Shown: positions 1-9,865, numbered from the stretch's first letter. The stretch: 64,000 bases of DNA from Cognatundibacterium rivi (GCF_018139565.1 NZ_JAGSPK010000006.1:186001-250000); one strand, 5' to 3'. Notes: generated from the letters alone by a model not told the origin. Numbers and translations: made by a program.

Positions 1-183
1 GCGTTCCGGCAGTCTTTCCGTCTGGCGGCCAGTCAGGGCAATGCGATTGATACTGAAGCGCAGGTACGTGCCAGCCTGTTGTGTAGTTTTGTCCTTGGCC
101 GCTGGTTGCGTTTTGCAAAGACCGGATTCAAAAATTTACCCACCGAGCAGGCAACGCTGCAGATCGCGATGATGTCGCATTAA
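1..183 (+). CDS. slmA: C-terminal fragment of a TetR-type regulator, probably nucleoid occlusion factor SlmA
   Basis: Frame 1 is open from the first base to a TAA at 181-183, giving the last 60 residues of a protein that starts outside the window. The tail contains SLLCSFVLGRW and RFAKTGFKNLPTE, which closely resemble the C-terminal dimerisation region of SlmA (helix, then GRxxRFxxSxFKxxPTE in the E. coli protein). SlmA is a DNA-binding FtsZ antagonist that blocks septum formation over the nucleoid. The DNA-binding domain is not visible, so the assignment rests on this tail only; another TetR protein remains possible. Confidence 0.6.
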   Translation, partial: AFRQSFRLAASQGNAIDTEAQVRASLLCSFVLGRWLRFAKTGFKNLPTEQATLQIAMMSH

Positions 184-349
184 TTCTGCTGTTCTTGGTA
201 TTCGACAGATTTCCAAAGTATGATGCTGTACGCCGACAGCGCGACAGACGCTGACAGCTCATATCAAATAAAAATCGACAACGCATATTGTTACCGCAGC
301 AGAATATTCGCTGGTGTGGTGCGCGATATGACGAATATCAGGAGACAAC

Positions 350-805
350 ATGGAACAAACCCAAACCCACGCCAAGCGTCGGCAAGTGGATATCTTGCTG
401 GACAAATATGCCGAAAGTCACTTACATCCGACGAATGAAATCATTCATTGCGTCTGTGTACCGGCAATCGTTTTTTCTTTTCTCGGTCTGATCTGGGCCG
501 GGCACCCGTTAGCGGCGTATGCCGCCGTGATGACCAGCCTGATTTACTATTTCTTTTTATCGCCGCGGTTCGCGCTGGGCATGTTGTTGATGTCGGCGTT
601 GATACTGGCGGTTTTGCAGTATCTGCCGCAGGGCAGAATCTGGCAGATTTCTCTTGTTGTCTTCGTTGTCGCCTGGATCGGTCAGTTCATTGGACATAAG
701 ATCGAAGGAAAAAAACCGTCATTTTTTGACGATATCCGGTTTTTGCTGATAGGCCCTTTGTTTGTGCTGGGCTTTCTGTACCGGCGTATCGGCGTCAGCT
801 ATTAA
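350..805 (+). CDS. DUF962 / Mpo1-like membrane protein
   Basis: A 151-residue protein whose ATG is preceded by a good AGGAGA ribosome-binding site. The N-terminal stretch (LLDKYAESHLHPTNEIIH) and the C-terminal GQFIGHKIEGKKPSFFDD are signatures of the DUF962/YGL010w family. Three or four hydrophobic segments (about residues 37-55, 57-90, 92-112 and 128-145) predict an integral membrane protein. The yeast relative Mpo1 is a dioxygenase for 2-hydroxy fatty acids that uses conserved histidines; H26, H33 and H115 are candidate ligands here. The bacterial function is not established. It stands alone between slmA and pabB. Confidence 0.8.
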   Translation: MEQTQTHAKRRQVDILLDKYAESHLHPTNEIIHCVCVPAIVFSFLGLIWAGHPLAAYAAVMTSLIYYFFLSPRFALGMLLMSALILAVLQYLPQGRIWQISLVVFVVAWIGQFIGHKIEGKKPSFFDDIRFLLIGPLFVLGFLYRRIGVSY

Positions 806-996
806 TTCTTTGCCGGCGCAACATGCACGGCGATAAGCACGCAATGCATGTTTCGCCTGTTGGCGATGGTTGTACGGTCGTCGTCAGACCGTCGTTATGA
901 GCAGCGTCGCCAGCAGCTACCTTGATAAGTTCCGAGACATGCAAGGCGGCTCATCTGCGGTTAAACTGCGACTCTGTCTCATGCTTAAGTCTGACC

Positions 997-2877
997 GTGT
1001 CTGATATTTCTCCCTCCAATTTTTCTTTATCACAGCTGTTGCATTCCGCTCAGCCGTTTGCATTGCTTGATGATGCACAGGCAGATGCGGCGCAGTCGCG
1101 CTTGTATTACGGCTTGCAGAAAGTAGTCGAATGCCTGAATTTACAAGACTGGCCCGGCTTTATTCAGACGCTGGAAGCGGCGTTGCAGGACGGGTATTAC
1201 GGCGTTGCGTTACTGTCGTATGAGACCGGTGCTCAGTTGCAGAACATTGCGCCGCGTGATGCTGCTGCCGTCTCCAAGATAGCGATCTTTCAGCATTGTC
1301 AGTGGTTGAATAGCACGGAGGTCGCACAGTTGCTGACAGACATCCCGGCTTCTGTGGCAGGAGTGGCTGATATCCGAGCGAATGTGGATGAGTCAGCTTT
1401 CAGTAACGCGATAGAAAAAATACAGACCTATATCGCCGCCGGTGACACGTATCAGGTCAATTACACTTATCGCCTGCACTTCGATGCCTATGGCGACCCG
1501 CTTGCTTTGTACCGGCGTCTGCGTGAGCGCCAGCCTGTGCCTTACGGTGCGCTGATTTATATGCCCGGGGGTGACATCGTAATTTCCATGTCACCGGAAC
1601 TTTTCATCCGGCATCAGCAAGGAAACTTATACGCCAAACCCATGAAGGGAACCGCAGCCGCCACGGGTGACACGCTGCGTGATCAGCAACTAGCTGCCGG
1701 ACTTGCTGCGGATACCAAAAACCGTGCCGAAAACCTGATGATCGTTGATTTGCTACGCAATGATCTTGGCCGTATTGCAGATACCGGATCGGTAAAGGTA
1801 CCGCAATTATTTGAAGTGCATCGTTTTTCCAGTGTGCTGCAGATGACCTCGACGATACACGCGCGTCTGCGTCCTGATCTGGGGCTGGCCGATATACTCA
1901 ACGCGCTGTTTCCTTGCGGTTCGATTACGGGCGCACCCAAGCACAGAACCATGCAAATCATCCGTGAAATTGAACCTGCCGCACGTGATGTATATACCGG
2001 TGCGATAGGCTGGTTTGATCCGCCGCAGCATAACAATGTCCCCGGCGATTTCTGCCTCTCGGTACCTATCCGTACCTTGCAATTGCAGCGACCAGCGAAG
2101 GATGCTGGAGTGAGTACCGTTGTACGGCACGGTGTCATGGGTGTGGGGGCTGGAATTGTGTATGACAGCCGTGCAGACGAAGAATTTGCCGAATGTCAGC
2201 TGAAAGCAAAATTTCTGACAGGATTAGCAGCGCAGTTTGAATTGTTTGAAACCATGTATGCCACGCGTGAACAAGGCTGTCGTCACTGGTCGCGCCATTT
2301 GCAGCGTTTACGCCGCTCTGCTCAGTATTTCGGTTTTGTCTGGAATGAAACAGAGATCATCGGCGCAGTTCAAGGCTTCTGTGCCAATTTGTCGCCACAC
2401 ACCGCATACCGCCTACGTCTGGCATTGAATGCGCAAGGTCAGGTGGCGATGACGTCGGGCGTGCTGACGCCGTTCGGTGCTGATCCTCGCGTCATGTTGG
2501 CACAACAGCCTACATCCAGTGACGAATTATTTTTGCGGCATAAATCGAGCATCCGGCAACGCTATGACGAAGCCTGGAAAGAGGCAGAAGTACACGGTGC
2601 TTTTGACATGCTGTTTTTCAATGAGCAAGGGCATCTGACCGAAGGTGGTCGCAGCAATGTCCTGATTCAGAAACAGGGCATCTGGCTGACCCCGCCTTTA
2701 TCTGACGGCGTGCTGCCCGGTGTGATGCGTTCGGTATTACTGGAAGAGCCTGAGTTTCAACATCAATACCGGGTGCGTGAACAATCGCTGACCCGTGCTG
2801 ATCTCGACAACGCTGATCAGATTATGTTGTGCAATGCTTTGCGTGGCGCATTTACAGTCAGGCTCTTACAACGATAG
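997..2877 (+). CDS. pabB: Fused aminodeoxychorismate synthase component I / aminodeoxychorismate lyase (PabB-PabC)
   Basis: One chain carries both steps from chorismate to p-aminobenzoate for folate synthesis. The first ~420 residues are a chorismate-binding domain with MSPELFIR, KPMKGTAAATGD, NRAENLMIVDLLRNDLGR and FPCGSITGAPK. The last ~200 residues are a class-IV aminotransferase fold (PabC type): FELFETMYA, HKSSIRQRYDEAWKEA with the probable PLP lysine, LTEGGRSNV and the LPGVMR end motif. The glutamine amidotransferase subunit PabA is not in the window. The start is uncertain: the frame is open from a TTG at 922, but no good ribosome-binding site precedes it. The GTG at 997 gives 626 residues and puts the conserved FALLDDA near the N-terminus. 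Confidence 0.88.
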   Translation: MSDISPSNFSLSQLLHSAQPFALLDDAQADAAQSRLYYGLQKVVECLNLQDWPGFIQTLEAALQDGYYGVALLSYETGAQLQNIAPRDAAAVSKIAIFQHCQWLNSTEVAQLLTDIPASVAGVADIRANVDESAFSNAIEKIQTYIAAGDTYQVNYTYRLHFDAYGDPLALYRRLRERQPVPYGALIYMPGGDIVISMSPELFIRHQQGNLYAKPMKGTAAATGDTLRDQQLAAGLAADTKNRAENLMIVDLLRNDLGRIADTGSVKVPQLFEVHRFSSVLQMTSTIHARLRPDLGLADILNALFPCGSITGAPKHRTMQIIREIEPAARDVYTGAIGWFDPPQHNNVPGDFCLSVPIRTLQLQRPAKDAGVSTVVRHGVMGVGAGIVYDSRADEEFAECQLKAKFLTGLAAQFELFETMYATREQGCRHWSRHLQRLRRSAQYFGFVWNETEIIGAVQGFCANLSPHTAYRLRLALNAQGQVAMTSGVLTPFGADPRVMLAQQPTSSDELFLRHKSSIRQRYDEAWKEAEVHGAFDMLFFNEQGHLTEGGRSNVLIQKQGIWLTPPLSDGVLPGVMRSVLLEEPEFQHQYRVREQSLTRADLDNADQIMLCNALRGAFTVRLLQR

Positions 2878-3045
2878 TTGCTGCAATATTGCCTGTTGAA
2901 ATCATTACGGGTTGTGCCGCAGATCGCTGGCGGGTTACACTCAGAACGGCAACAGCAAGCATATGCTGATAAATTCCAACCACAGACAAGAAATAGACAA
3001 AAAAATAGATAAGATCATTTGCATGATCTCAACAGGAGATGAACT

Positions 3046-4209
3046 ATGAAAAACCACTACGTCCTCGCAGCTTTGCCTGCATTGATTGCCCTCATGTTCA
3101 GCGCCTCTGCCGCGGCGCAGATTAAAGTCGGCGTGAATGTCTCTGCCACGGGGGCTGGTGCTTCACTGGGGATACCTGAAAAAAATACTTTTGCTTTGTT
3201 GCCGAAAGAAATTGGCGGAAAAAAAGTCGACTACATCATTCTTGATGATGCTTCTGATTCGACGACGGCAGTTAAAAATGCGCGCAAGCTGGTATCCGAA
3301 GACAAGGTAGATTTACTGATAGGGTCGACCATCGTGCCGACTTCTCTGGCGATGATCGATGTAGCGGCGGAGACAGAAACGCCGATGATCTCGATGGCAG
3401 CAGCGGCCTCTATTATTTCTCCGTCCGATGCAAAGCGTCACTGGATATTCAAGACGCCGCAAAATGATTCGCATATGTCAACCGCAGTCATCAGCCACAT
3501 GGCCGATGCTGGTATCAAGACGGTAGGGTTCATCGGTTTCAGTGACGCGTACGGCGAAGGCTGGTACAAAGAATTTTCCAAGCTGGCGGAATTACGCAAA
3601 ATAAAAATCGTGGCAAACGAACGCTTTGCCCGTCCGGATACATCGGTGACCGGACAAATTCTGAAAATTATCGCCAGCAACCCCGACGCGGTGTTTATTG
3701 CTGGCGCTGGCACACCTGCAGCCTTGCCACAAAAAACGTTAAAAGAGCGCGGTTACAAAGGCAAGATTTATCAGACGCATGGCGTTGCCAACAATGACTT
3801 CCTGCGCGTTTGCGGCAAAGACTGTGAAGGTACCTGGTTACCCGCTGGCCCATTGCTGGTAGCGGATCAGTTACCAGCAGACAATCCTGTGAAAAAATCC
3901 GCTTTGCGTTACACCGGCGTCTATGAAAAAACGTATGGATCGGGCTCAGTCTCTACCTTTGGCGGACACGCCTGGGATGCCGGATTGTTGCTGGAAAATG
4001 CAGTCCCGGCAGCATTGAAAAAAGCTCAGCCTGGAACCAAAGAATTCAGAGCAGCATTGCGGGCGGCGATAGAAAACACCACAAATCTGCCGGTTTCTCA
4101 CGGCATCGTGAACATGAACAGTGCTGATCACGTTGGTCTGGATCAGCGTTCCCGCGTGATGGTGCAGATCGTCGGCGGTAAATGGAAACTGGCGGGGCAG
4201 GCGAAATAA
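3046..4209 (+). CDS. Branched-chain amino acid-type ABC transporter, periplasmic substrate-binding protein
   Basis: A 387-residue LivK-family (type I periplasmic-binding fold) protein. A signal peptide (MKNHYVLAALPALIALMFSA, cleaved near SAAAQ) is followed by IKVGVNVSATGAGASLG, the usual ligand-binding start of this family, and later VGFIGFSDAYGEGW. The start is supported by AGGAGATGAACT before the ATG. It is the first gene of a five-domain transporter locus but is separated from the permeases by an intrinsic terminator (4227-4250), an arrangement that commonly makes the binding protein more abundant than the membrane parts. The substrate cannot be read from sequence; amino acids, amides, urea or aromatic acids are all known for this family. 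Confidence 0.88.
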   Translation: MKNHYVLAALPALIALMFSASAAAQIKVGVNVSATGAGASLGIPEKNTFALLPKEIGGKKVDYIILDDASDSTTAVKNARKLVSEDKVDLLIGSTIVPTSLAMIDVAAETETPMISMAAAASIISPSDAKRHWIFKTPQNDSHMSTAVISHMADAGIKTVGFIGFSDAYGEGWYKEFSKLAELRKIKIVANERFARPDTSVTGQILKIIASNPDAVFIAGAGTPAALPQKTLKERGYKGKIYQTHGVANNDFLRVCGKDCEGTWLPAGPLLVADQLPADNPVKKSALRYTGVYEKTYGSGSVSTFGGHAWDAGLLLENAVPAALKKAQPGTKEFRAALRAAIENTTNLPVSHGIVNMNSADHVGLDQRSRVMVQIVGGKWKLAGQAK

Positions 4210-4226
4210 GCCGCACCGTTGATGAT

Positions 4227-4250
4227 AAAAGGGAGCTGCGGCTCCCTTTT
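4227..4250 (+). terminator. Intrinsic terminator after the ABC binding-protein gene
   Basis: A GGGAGC/GCTCCC stem with a TGCG loop is flanked by AAAA on the left and TTTT on the right, 17 bases after the stop codon of the binding-protein gene. It lies between the binding protein and the LivH-like permease, so it probably causes partial termination. It also argues against the longer permease start at 4219, which would run through the hairpin. Confidence 0.7.
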
Positions 4251-4344
4251 GCATGCTCTGTCGGTCGCGCTTCGAAGGCAGTTCCTTGCAAGTGAATCCG
4301 CAGCGATAGTACAGATTTGTTTGTTTCAGCGAGAAAGTTTTTCC

Positions 4345-5400
4345 ATGGATTTTTCAATTGCCGCCATCCTCGCGCAGGATGGCATCACCAGTGGAGCGAT
4401 ATATGCGCTACTGGCGCTGGCACTGGTGCTGGTGTTTTCCGTTACCCGCATCATTTTTATTCCGCAAGGTGAATTTGTCGCTTTCGGTGCGCTGAGTTTA
4501 GCCGCGATACAGACGGGTCAATTTCCACATTCGGCAAGCTTGTTGCTGTCATTGGGTGCGCTGTGTCTGCTCAAAGAAATTTATCAGCATCTGCGTGCGC
4601 CGCAGCGCAGCGCGAATCTTTTACGTGCATTGTTTCCGGCAATAGCAAAGCTGTTGCTGTTGCCTTTACTGCTCTGGGTGTTGATGCGCTATCTGCCATT
4701 GCAGGAGTTGCCTATGCTGATGCAGGTTGTGCTGGCGCTGTTGCTGGTGATTCCTATGGGGCCGATGATGTACCGGCTCGCCTATCAGCCGCTGGCGGAA
4801 GCCAGTACGCTGGTCCTGCTGATTGTTTCTGTCGGGCTGCATCTGGCGCTGACGGGTTTGGGTCTGGTGATGTTCGGCGCCGAGGGCTCAAGAACTACGG
4901 CTTTCAGTGACGCACAATTACAGCTGGGTTCGCTGATGATCTCAGGGCAGAGTCTGGTGGTGATCGCCGTCTCTGTCACGCTGATGATTGCTTTGTATTT
5001 CTATTTTGAACGTAGTTTGTCCGGCAAAGCGTTGCGGGCAACCGCCGTCAATCGTCTTGGTGCGCAACTGGTCGGGATAGGAACGACGCAGGCTGGCCGT
5101 TTAGTTTTCACGCTGACGGCAGCCTTAGGGGCTTTGTGCGGCGTCTTAATTGCGCCAATGACGACGGTGTATTACGACAGCGGTTTTCTGATCGGTTTGA
5201 AAGGTTTTGTCGGCGCGATTGTCGGCGGCTTGTTCAGCTATCCGGTGGCTGCTGCAGGTGCCTTACTGGTCGGTCTGCTGGAATCGTATTCTTCGTTCTG
5301 GGCCAGTGCTTATAAAGAGGTGATTGTCTTTACGCTGATCATTCCGGTATTGCTGTGGCGTTCTCTCAGCAGCAAACATGATGATGAGGAGGAAGCATGA
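4345..5400 (+). CDS. livH: Branched-chain amino acid-type ABC transporter permease (LivH family)
   Basis: An inner-membrane permease of 351 residues with about eight hydrophobic segments. [22 protein letters not shown] at the N-terminus and the C-terminal [27 protein letters not shown] are typical of LivH. The frame is open from 4219, but that start lies in the terminator hairpin. The ATG at 4345 follows GAGAAAG and gives the family-typical N-terminus [14 protein letters not shown] hydrophobic insertion around residues 60-130 makes it longer than the usual ~300 residues. Its stop overlaps the start of the next gene (ATGA), implying translational coupling. Confidence 0.88.
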   Translation: MDFSIAAILAQDGITSGAIYALLALALVLVFSVTRIIFIPQGEFVAFGALSLAAIQTGQFPHSASLLLSLGALCLLKEIYQHLRAPQRSANLLRALFPAIAKLLLLPLLLWVLMRYLPLQELPMLMQVVLALLLVIPMGPMMYRLAYQPLAEASTLVLLIVSVGLHLALTGLGLVMFGAEGSRTTAFSDAQLQLGSLMISGQSLVVIAVSVTLMIALYFYFERSLSGKALRATAVNRLGAQLVGIGTTQAGRLVFTLTAALGALCGVLIAPMTTVYYDSGFLIGLKGFVGAIVGGLFSYPVAAAGALLVGLLESYSSFWASAYKEVIVFTLIIPVLLWRSLSSKHDDEEEA

Positions 5401-7214
5401 GTTCCCTCCTGCGTTATCGAAAATATGTATGGCTGGTACTGGTGTTTATTTTCCCGGTACTACCTGTTCCCGAGTTCTGGATCACGTTATCGAATTACAT
5501 AGGCTTGTATGCGATCGTGGCGCTGGGTCTGGTTTTGCTGACAGGTGTCGGCGGCCTGACCTCGTTCGGGCAGGCCGCGTTTGTCGGTATCGGCGCGTAT
5601 GCCACTGCTTATCTGAGCACGACGGCTGGCTTGTCACCCTGGCTGGGGCTGCTTGCCGGTTTGCTGATGACTGTCGTGGCGGCTCTGGCAATCGGGATGA
5701 TTACCATGCGTTTGTCCGGTCATTATTTGCCACTGGGGACGATCGCCTGGGGTTTATCTTTGTTTTTCCTGTTCGGAAATCTGGAATTTCTGGGGAAATA
5801 CGACGGCATTAACGGCATTCCGTCGATTGCCATCTTCGGCATCAGGCTTGATAGCGGCCGCAGCATGTATCTGCTGATATGGGCGATACTGTTACTGGCA
5901 ATGCTGGCGGTTCAGCAACTGTTGCAGTCACGGCCCGGTCGTGCCATACGTGCGCTCAAAGGTGGTGGCGTGATGGCAGAAGCGATGGGTGTGAATACCG
6001 CCCGCATGAAAGTCATCATCTTTGTACTAGCCGCCATGCTGGCGAGTATTTCAGGCTGGTTGTACGCCCATTTACAGCGCTCCGTGAACCCGACACCATT
6101 TGGCCTGAATGCCGGTATCGAATATTTGTTTATGGCCGTCGTGGGTGGCGCCGCACATGTATGGGGCGCTTTGTTGGGCTCGGCATTGTTGACCATCCTG
6201 AAAGATAAACTGCAAGCGATATTGCCTGCTTTGTTGGGCAGTAATGGTAATTTTGAAGTGATTGTTTTTGGCGTATTACTGATCCTATTGCTGCAAACGG
6301 CGCGTGACGGTGTCTGGCCGTATCTGCTGCGTGCTGCGAAAAATATATTTCGCCCCTGGTTAGCGACAGAGCCGGCGATCGTGATTAACACCCACAGTGC
6401 AGCACTTTCCAACCGTATCAAGCCAGGCAGCGGTAATACGATTTTAGAGATCGCGCAGGCGCGCAAAGAGTTTGGTGGTCTGGTCGCTGTGAATGACATG
6501 CAGTTCAGTGTCAGCGCTGGGCAGATCGTTGGCCTGATCGGGCCGAATGGCGCTGGTAAATCGACGATGTTCAATCTGGTGACGGGAGTGTTGCCCCTGA
6601 CCAGTGGCGCAGTACGTTTTTATAGCGACGGCCAGTTGCAGGATATTACCGGCCTGGCTTCGCGCGATATTGTCAGGCTCGGTATTGCCCGCACATTTCA
6701 GCATGTCCGTTTGCTGGCGAATATGAGTGTGCTGGAAAACGTGGCGATCGGTGCGCACTTGCGACATAAACAAGGCGATGTCAGCGAAGTGATTGCCAGT
6801 ATTTTGCGTCGCGATCGTAAAATCGAAGACAGCTTGCTGAATGAGGCGGCACGCCAGCTGGAGCGGGTTGGTCTGGCCCATCTGATGTACGAAGAGGCAG
6901 GCAATCTGGCACTGGGTCAGCAACGTATTTTAGAAATTGCACGTGCACTGTGCTGCGATCCTGTTTTGCTGTTACTCGATGAACCTGCTGCTGGCCTGCG
7001 CTATAAGGAAAAGCAGGAACTGGCAGAATTGTTGCGAAAATTGCGCACCGAAGGCATGAGTATTTTGCTGGTGGAACACGATATGGATTTCGTCATGAAT
7101 CTGACTGATCATCTGGTCGTGATGGAGTTCGGCAGCAAAATCGCCGAAGGCCTGCCGCAAGACATTCAACAACATCCGGCAGTATTGGAAGCGTATTTAG
7201 GTGGAATAGACTGA
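5397..7214 (+). CDS. Fused ABC transporter permease (LivM) and ATPase (LivG)
   Basis: A 605-residue two-domain protein. Residues 1 to about 320 form a LivM-type permease (multiple hydrophobic segments, [37 protein letters not shown]). Residues about 345-605 are a LivG ATPase: Walker A GPNGAGKS near residue 382, signature LALGQQR near 502, Walker [12 protein letters not shown] near 524 and the switch histidine in LLVEHDMDF. It overlaps livH by four bases (ATGA) and livF by one (TGATG), so the three genes form a tight operon. The fusion joins one transmembrane half to its partner ATPase in one chain. Confidence 0.9.
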   Translation: MSSLLRYRKYVWLVLVFIFPVLPVPEFWITLSNYIGLYAIVALGLVLLTGVGGLTSFGQAAFVGIGAYATAYLSTTAGLSPWLGLLAGLLMTVVAALAIGMITMRLSGHYLPLGTIAWGLSLFFLFGNLEFLGKYDGINGIPSIAIFGIRLDSGRSMYLLIWAILLLAMLAVQQLLQSRPGRAIRALKGGGVMAEAMGVNTARMKVIIFVLAAMLASISGWLYAHLQRSVNPTPFGLNAGIEYLFMAVVGGAAHVWGALLGSALLTILKDKLQAILPALLGSNGNFEVIVFGVLLILLLQTARDGVWPYLLRAAKNIFRPWLATEPAIVINTHSAALSNRIKPGSGNTILEIAQARKEFGGLVAVNDMQFSVSAGQIVGLIGPNGAGKSTMFNLVTGVLPLTSGAVRFYSDGQLQDITGLASRDIVRLGIARTFQHVRLLANMSVLENVAIGAHLRHKQGDVSEVIASILRRDRKIEDSLLNEAARQLERVGLAHLMYEEAGNLALGQQRILEIARALCCDPVLLLLDEPAAGLRYKEKQELAELLRKLRTEGMSILLVEHDMDFVMNLTDHLVVMEFGSKIAEGLPQDIQQHPAVLEAYLGGID

Positions 7215-7984
7215 TGACACAAAAAAATTCACAGGCAAATTCACAAGCGCTGCTGGCCACTGATCAATTGCAGGTGTTGTACGGCAAGGTCGAAGCCTTG
7301 CAGGCAACGAATATCCGGGTGGAGCGAGGACAGATCGTGACTGTCATCGGTCCGAATGGTGCTGGTAAATCGACGATGCTTAACGGCATCGCCGGGGCTT
7401 TGCCAGCCAGCGGCAGCCAGCGTGGGCAGGTATTTTTTAACGGTCAGGATTTACGCGGTATCAGTATAGAAAAACGCGTCGCTATGGGAATGTCGCTGGT
7501 GCCGGAAAAGCGTGAATTATTCGCCAGTATGAAAGTAGAAGACAATCTTTTGTTAGGCAGTTATCGCCGTTATCAGGCAGGTGAAAAAAACTATGCCGAT
7601 CAGCTCAGCGTGGTGTTTGATTTATTTCCGCGTCTGAAGGAAAGGCGTCATCAGCAAGCGGGCACCTTGTCGGGTGGCGAGCGACAGATGCTTGCGCTGG
7701 GGCGCGCGCTGATGGCGAAGCCGCAGTTGCTGATGCTGGATGAGCCCAGTCTGGGTCTGGCGCCATTGATCGTTAAAGAAATTTTTCACATCATTCAGCG
7801 ACTCAGGCAAACCGGCGTCGCCATATTACTGGTGGAGCAAAATGCGCGTGCGGCGTTACAGGTGGCCGATTATGCGTATGTATTGGAAACCGGTGCGATT
7901 GCACTGGAAGGAAATGCCGCAGAGCTCGCCCATGATCAGCGCGTGATCGATACCTATCTGGGGCTGACGAAAAAATCTCACTGA
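7214..7984 (+). CDS. livF: Branched-chain amino acid-type ABC transporter ATPase (LivF)
   Basis: A 256-residue ATPase with Walker A GPNGAGKS at residues 46-53, LSGGERQ signature near residue 151, Walker B LLMLDEPSLGLAP and the switch histidine position replaced by the LivF-typical LLVEQNA. The start codon overlaps the stop of the LivM-LivG gene (TGATG). With the preceding genes it completes a transporter of one binding protein, two permease domains and two ATPase domains. Confidence 0.92.
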   Translation: MTQKNSQANSQALLATDQLQVLYGKVEALQATNIRVERGQIVTVIGPNGAGKSTMLNGIAGALPASGSQRGQVFFNGQDLRGISIEKRVAMGMSLVPEKRELFASMKVEDNLLLGSYRRYQAGEKNYADQLSVVFDLFPRLKERRHQQAGTLSGGERQMLALGRALMAKPQLLMLDEPSLGLAPLIVKEIFHIIQRLRQTGVAILLVEQNARAALQVADYAYVLETGAIALEGNAAELAHDQRVIDTYLGLTKKSH

Positions 7985-8013
7985 ATCTGGTATCAACGTA
8001 ATGAGGGAACCCA

Positions 8014-8406
8014 ATGCTATCTCATGTATTTATTGGCGTGAATGATTTTCAGCGTGCTTTGCACTTCTATTCGGGAGTGATGACTGAGCTGGCATTGCAA
8101 CTTAAATTTTCAGAAGAAGACAAGGCGTGGGCAGGCTGGGTTGCAGCCGATCAGCCGCGACCTTTATTTTTGATCGGCAGATCATTTAATGGAGCGCCAG
8201 CCTCAGCGGGGAATGGGCAGATGATTGCGTTACTGGCGTCTGACCGCGCGATGGTCAGGCGAGTGCACGCAAAGGCAATACAGTTGGGGGCGACTTGCGA
8301 AGGAGCCCCGGGACTGCGACCGCAATATCATGCAGATTACTACGGTGCCTATTTTCGGGATCTGGACGGAAATAAATTATGTGTCTGTTGTCATACGCCG
8401 GAGTGA
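8014..8406 (+). CDS. VOC-family (glyoxalase/bleomycin-resistance fold) protein
   Basis: A 130-residue single-domain VOC protein. It begins MLSHVFIGVNDFQRALHFY, the first beta-alpha unit of the fold with a metal-ligand-type histidine, and ends GLRPQYHADYYGAYFRDLDG followed by NKLCVCCH, the standard VOC C-terminus. The start has a GAGGGA ribosome-binding site. Such proteins include dioxygenases, isomerases and binding proteins, so no reaction can be named. It shares its C-terminal motif with the protein at 61916-62311, suggesting distant paralogues. It may be transcribed with the ABC transporter 29 bases upstream. Confidence 0.8.
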   Translation: MLSHVFIGVNDFQRALHFYSGVMTELALQLKFSEEDKAWAGWVAADQPRPLFLIGRSFNGAPASAGNGQMIALLASDRAMVRRVHAKAIQLGATCEGAPGLRPQYHADYYGAYFRDLDGNKLCVCCHTPE

Positions 8407-8436
8407 CAACAGACTAACAACAGACTAACAACAGAC
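8404..8436. repeat. Short tandem repeat between convergent genes
   Basis: A 12-base unit (AGACTAACAACA) is repeated about two and a half times immediately after the VOC stop codon, in the gap before the convergently transcribed spermidine-synthase-like gene. No function is evident. Confidence 0.5.
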
Positions 8437-8441
8437 AGACA

Positions 8442-9227
8442 TTACTGCGTATCCTGCATCCAGGCTTTCAACCCGTTAACCCATTTTGCTGCGGGCAATT
8501 TCATGCTGAGTCGGATCTCCGTTGCCCGCTCATACAGCACATCGAAATCGACCGCTGGTGCCTGTTTGAAGGCGATCGCAACGGTGTTCGCATCATGCAC
8601 CATCGGTAGCCAGACGACCGCATCAAAGGCCTCGTTCAAGGCATCCAGATTCGCATTGCAATTGGCTTCGTAGTGCTCGGGATTCCCGAATAAATTGACC
8701 GTCAGCATGCCGTCATCAGTCAGACAATCTGCGCAAGCCTGATAAAACTCCGGGCTGCTGAGTGCCGGTGCTTCGGCAGCAGCATCGTACAGATCGACCT
8801 GCATCACATCGGCTTTGCCGTGATGCGCGGTATCGGTGACGTAGGTCATTGCATCCATAGCGATAACATGCAGCCTGTCGTCGTTGGGTGGCAGGCGAAA
8901 ATGCTGATAACAGGCAGCGATCACATTCGGATTCAGCTCGATCGCGGTGACCTGTGCCTCTGCGAACTGGCGGTAACAAAATTTAGTCAGTGCCGCGGCT
9001 CCCAGCCCCAGTTGGACGATATGTTGTGGTGTCTTCTTGAACAGCAGCCACATCATCATTTGCTGTACGTATTCCAGCTCAATCTGATCCGGCATAGCCA
9101 GTCGCATGGAACCCTGGATCGCATCGGACGATAAATGCAGCGAACGTACGCCGATGAACTCGGAAATACTGATTTCCGGATAACCGGCAACCTGGGTCGC
9201 AGCGTATAAACCGAGTTGCTTACTCAT
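8442..9227 (-). CDS. Spermidine synthase-like (polyamine aminopropyltransferase fold) protein
   Basis: A 261-residue Rossmann-fold protein of the spermidine/spermine synthase superfamily. Supporting motifs are VQLGLGAAALTKF (cofactor loop), VTAIELNPNVI (acidic residue ending strand 2), VIAMDAMTYV and VDLYDAAAEAPALSSPEFY, matching the usual order in SpeE-like proteins. The glycine-rich loop lacks the canonical GGGDG of true SpeE, so a methyltransferase-like or undefined activity is as likely as aminopropyl transfer. The start overlaps the stop of the upstream GST gene (ATGA), so the two are translationally coupled. Confidence 0.75.
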   Translation of the reverse strand: MSKQLGLYAATQVAGYPEISISEFIGVRSLHLSSDAIQGSMRLAMPDQIELEYVQQMMMWLLFKKTPQHIVQLGLGAAALTKFCYRQFAEAQVTAIELNPNVIAACYQHFRLPPNDDRLHVIAMDAMTYVTDTAHHGKADVMQVDLYDAAAEAPALSSPEFYQACADCLTDDGMLTVNLFGNPEHYEANCNANLDALNEAFDAVVWLPMVHDANTVAIAFKQAPAVDFDVLYERATEIRLSMKLPAAKWVNGLKAWMQDTQ

Positions 9228-9865
9228 GCTGTTTGGTCCTCAGGCCAGACATCCACGCCTTCTATTGCCATCATTTTTTTCCAGCTCGGGCGATTCGTGA
9301 TCAGTTGCACCAGACGATACAGCGCCGGCCATTCGGTTGCCGGATGCGGCATGTTGCGTGACCAACGCATTAACACTGTCAGATACAGATCGGCGGCTGA
9401 GAATTGTGCGCCGAGAAGATAAGGGCCGCGCGCGTTCAGGTGTTGATCTAACTGATTCCATATTTTTTCTATCCTCGTTTGCAGCGCATGAGCTACCTCA
9501 TCGGGATGCGTGGCATAACCCAGTTCTGACGGATAAAACCAGAAACGATAGGTCGCCTGCAGATTGTGACTCAGATAAACCATCCACTGACGCCATTCAT
9601 CGTAGTGTTCCGGTGTGCCGGCCAAGCCCGCTGCCGGATGGCGTTCAGCGAGCAACATCATCAAAGCGGCCGTTTCTATATAGGGCTTGCCATCGCACAC
9701 CAGTGTCGGTACGACGCCGTTCGGATTCAGGCGACGGTAGTCAGGGTCTTTCTGCTGATTTTTTTCAAAATCAAGCAGTTGCAGTTCGTAGGGGGCGCCT
9801 GTTTCGAGTAATGCCAGATGCACTGCCATGCTGGCCGTCGCCGGAGCGTAATAAAGTGTGTACAT
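9224..9865 (-). CDS. Glutathione S-transferase
   Basis: A 213-residue cytosolic GST. The N-terminal thioredoxin-like domain begins MYTLYYAPATASMAVHLAL and has LNPNGVVPTLV (cis-proline loop) and YIETAALMMLLAE (glutathione gamma-glutamyl binding). The C-terminal helical domain includes FSAADLYLTVLMRW. The frame is open 16 codons further upstream, but MYTLYYAP is the usual N-terminus. The active Tyr/Ser is probably in the YYAPATAS stretch. Coupled to the downstream spermidine-synthase-like gene. Confidence 0.85.
   Translation of the reverse strand: MYTLYYAPATASMAVHLALLETGAPYELQLLDFEKNQQKDPDYRRLNPNGVVPTLVCDGKPYIETAALMMLLAERHPAAGLAGTPEHYDEWRQWMVYLSHNLQATYRFWFYPSELGYATHPDEVAHALQTRIEKIWNQLDQHLNARGPYLLGAQFSAADLYLTVLMRWSRNMPHPATEWPALYRLVQLITNRPSWKKMMAIEGVDVWPEDQTA

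Noticed and set aside
4219-4344. Longer N-terminus of the LivH permease
   Set aside because: It would be translated through an intrinsic terminator and has no family similarity; the ATG at 4345 gives the normal start.
8442-9227. True spermidine synthase (speE)
   Set aside because: The canonical GGGDG cofactor loop is altered and no speD is nearby, so only the superfamily is claimed.
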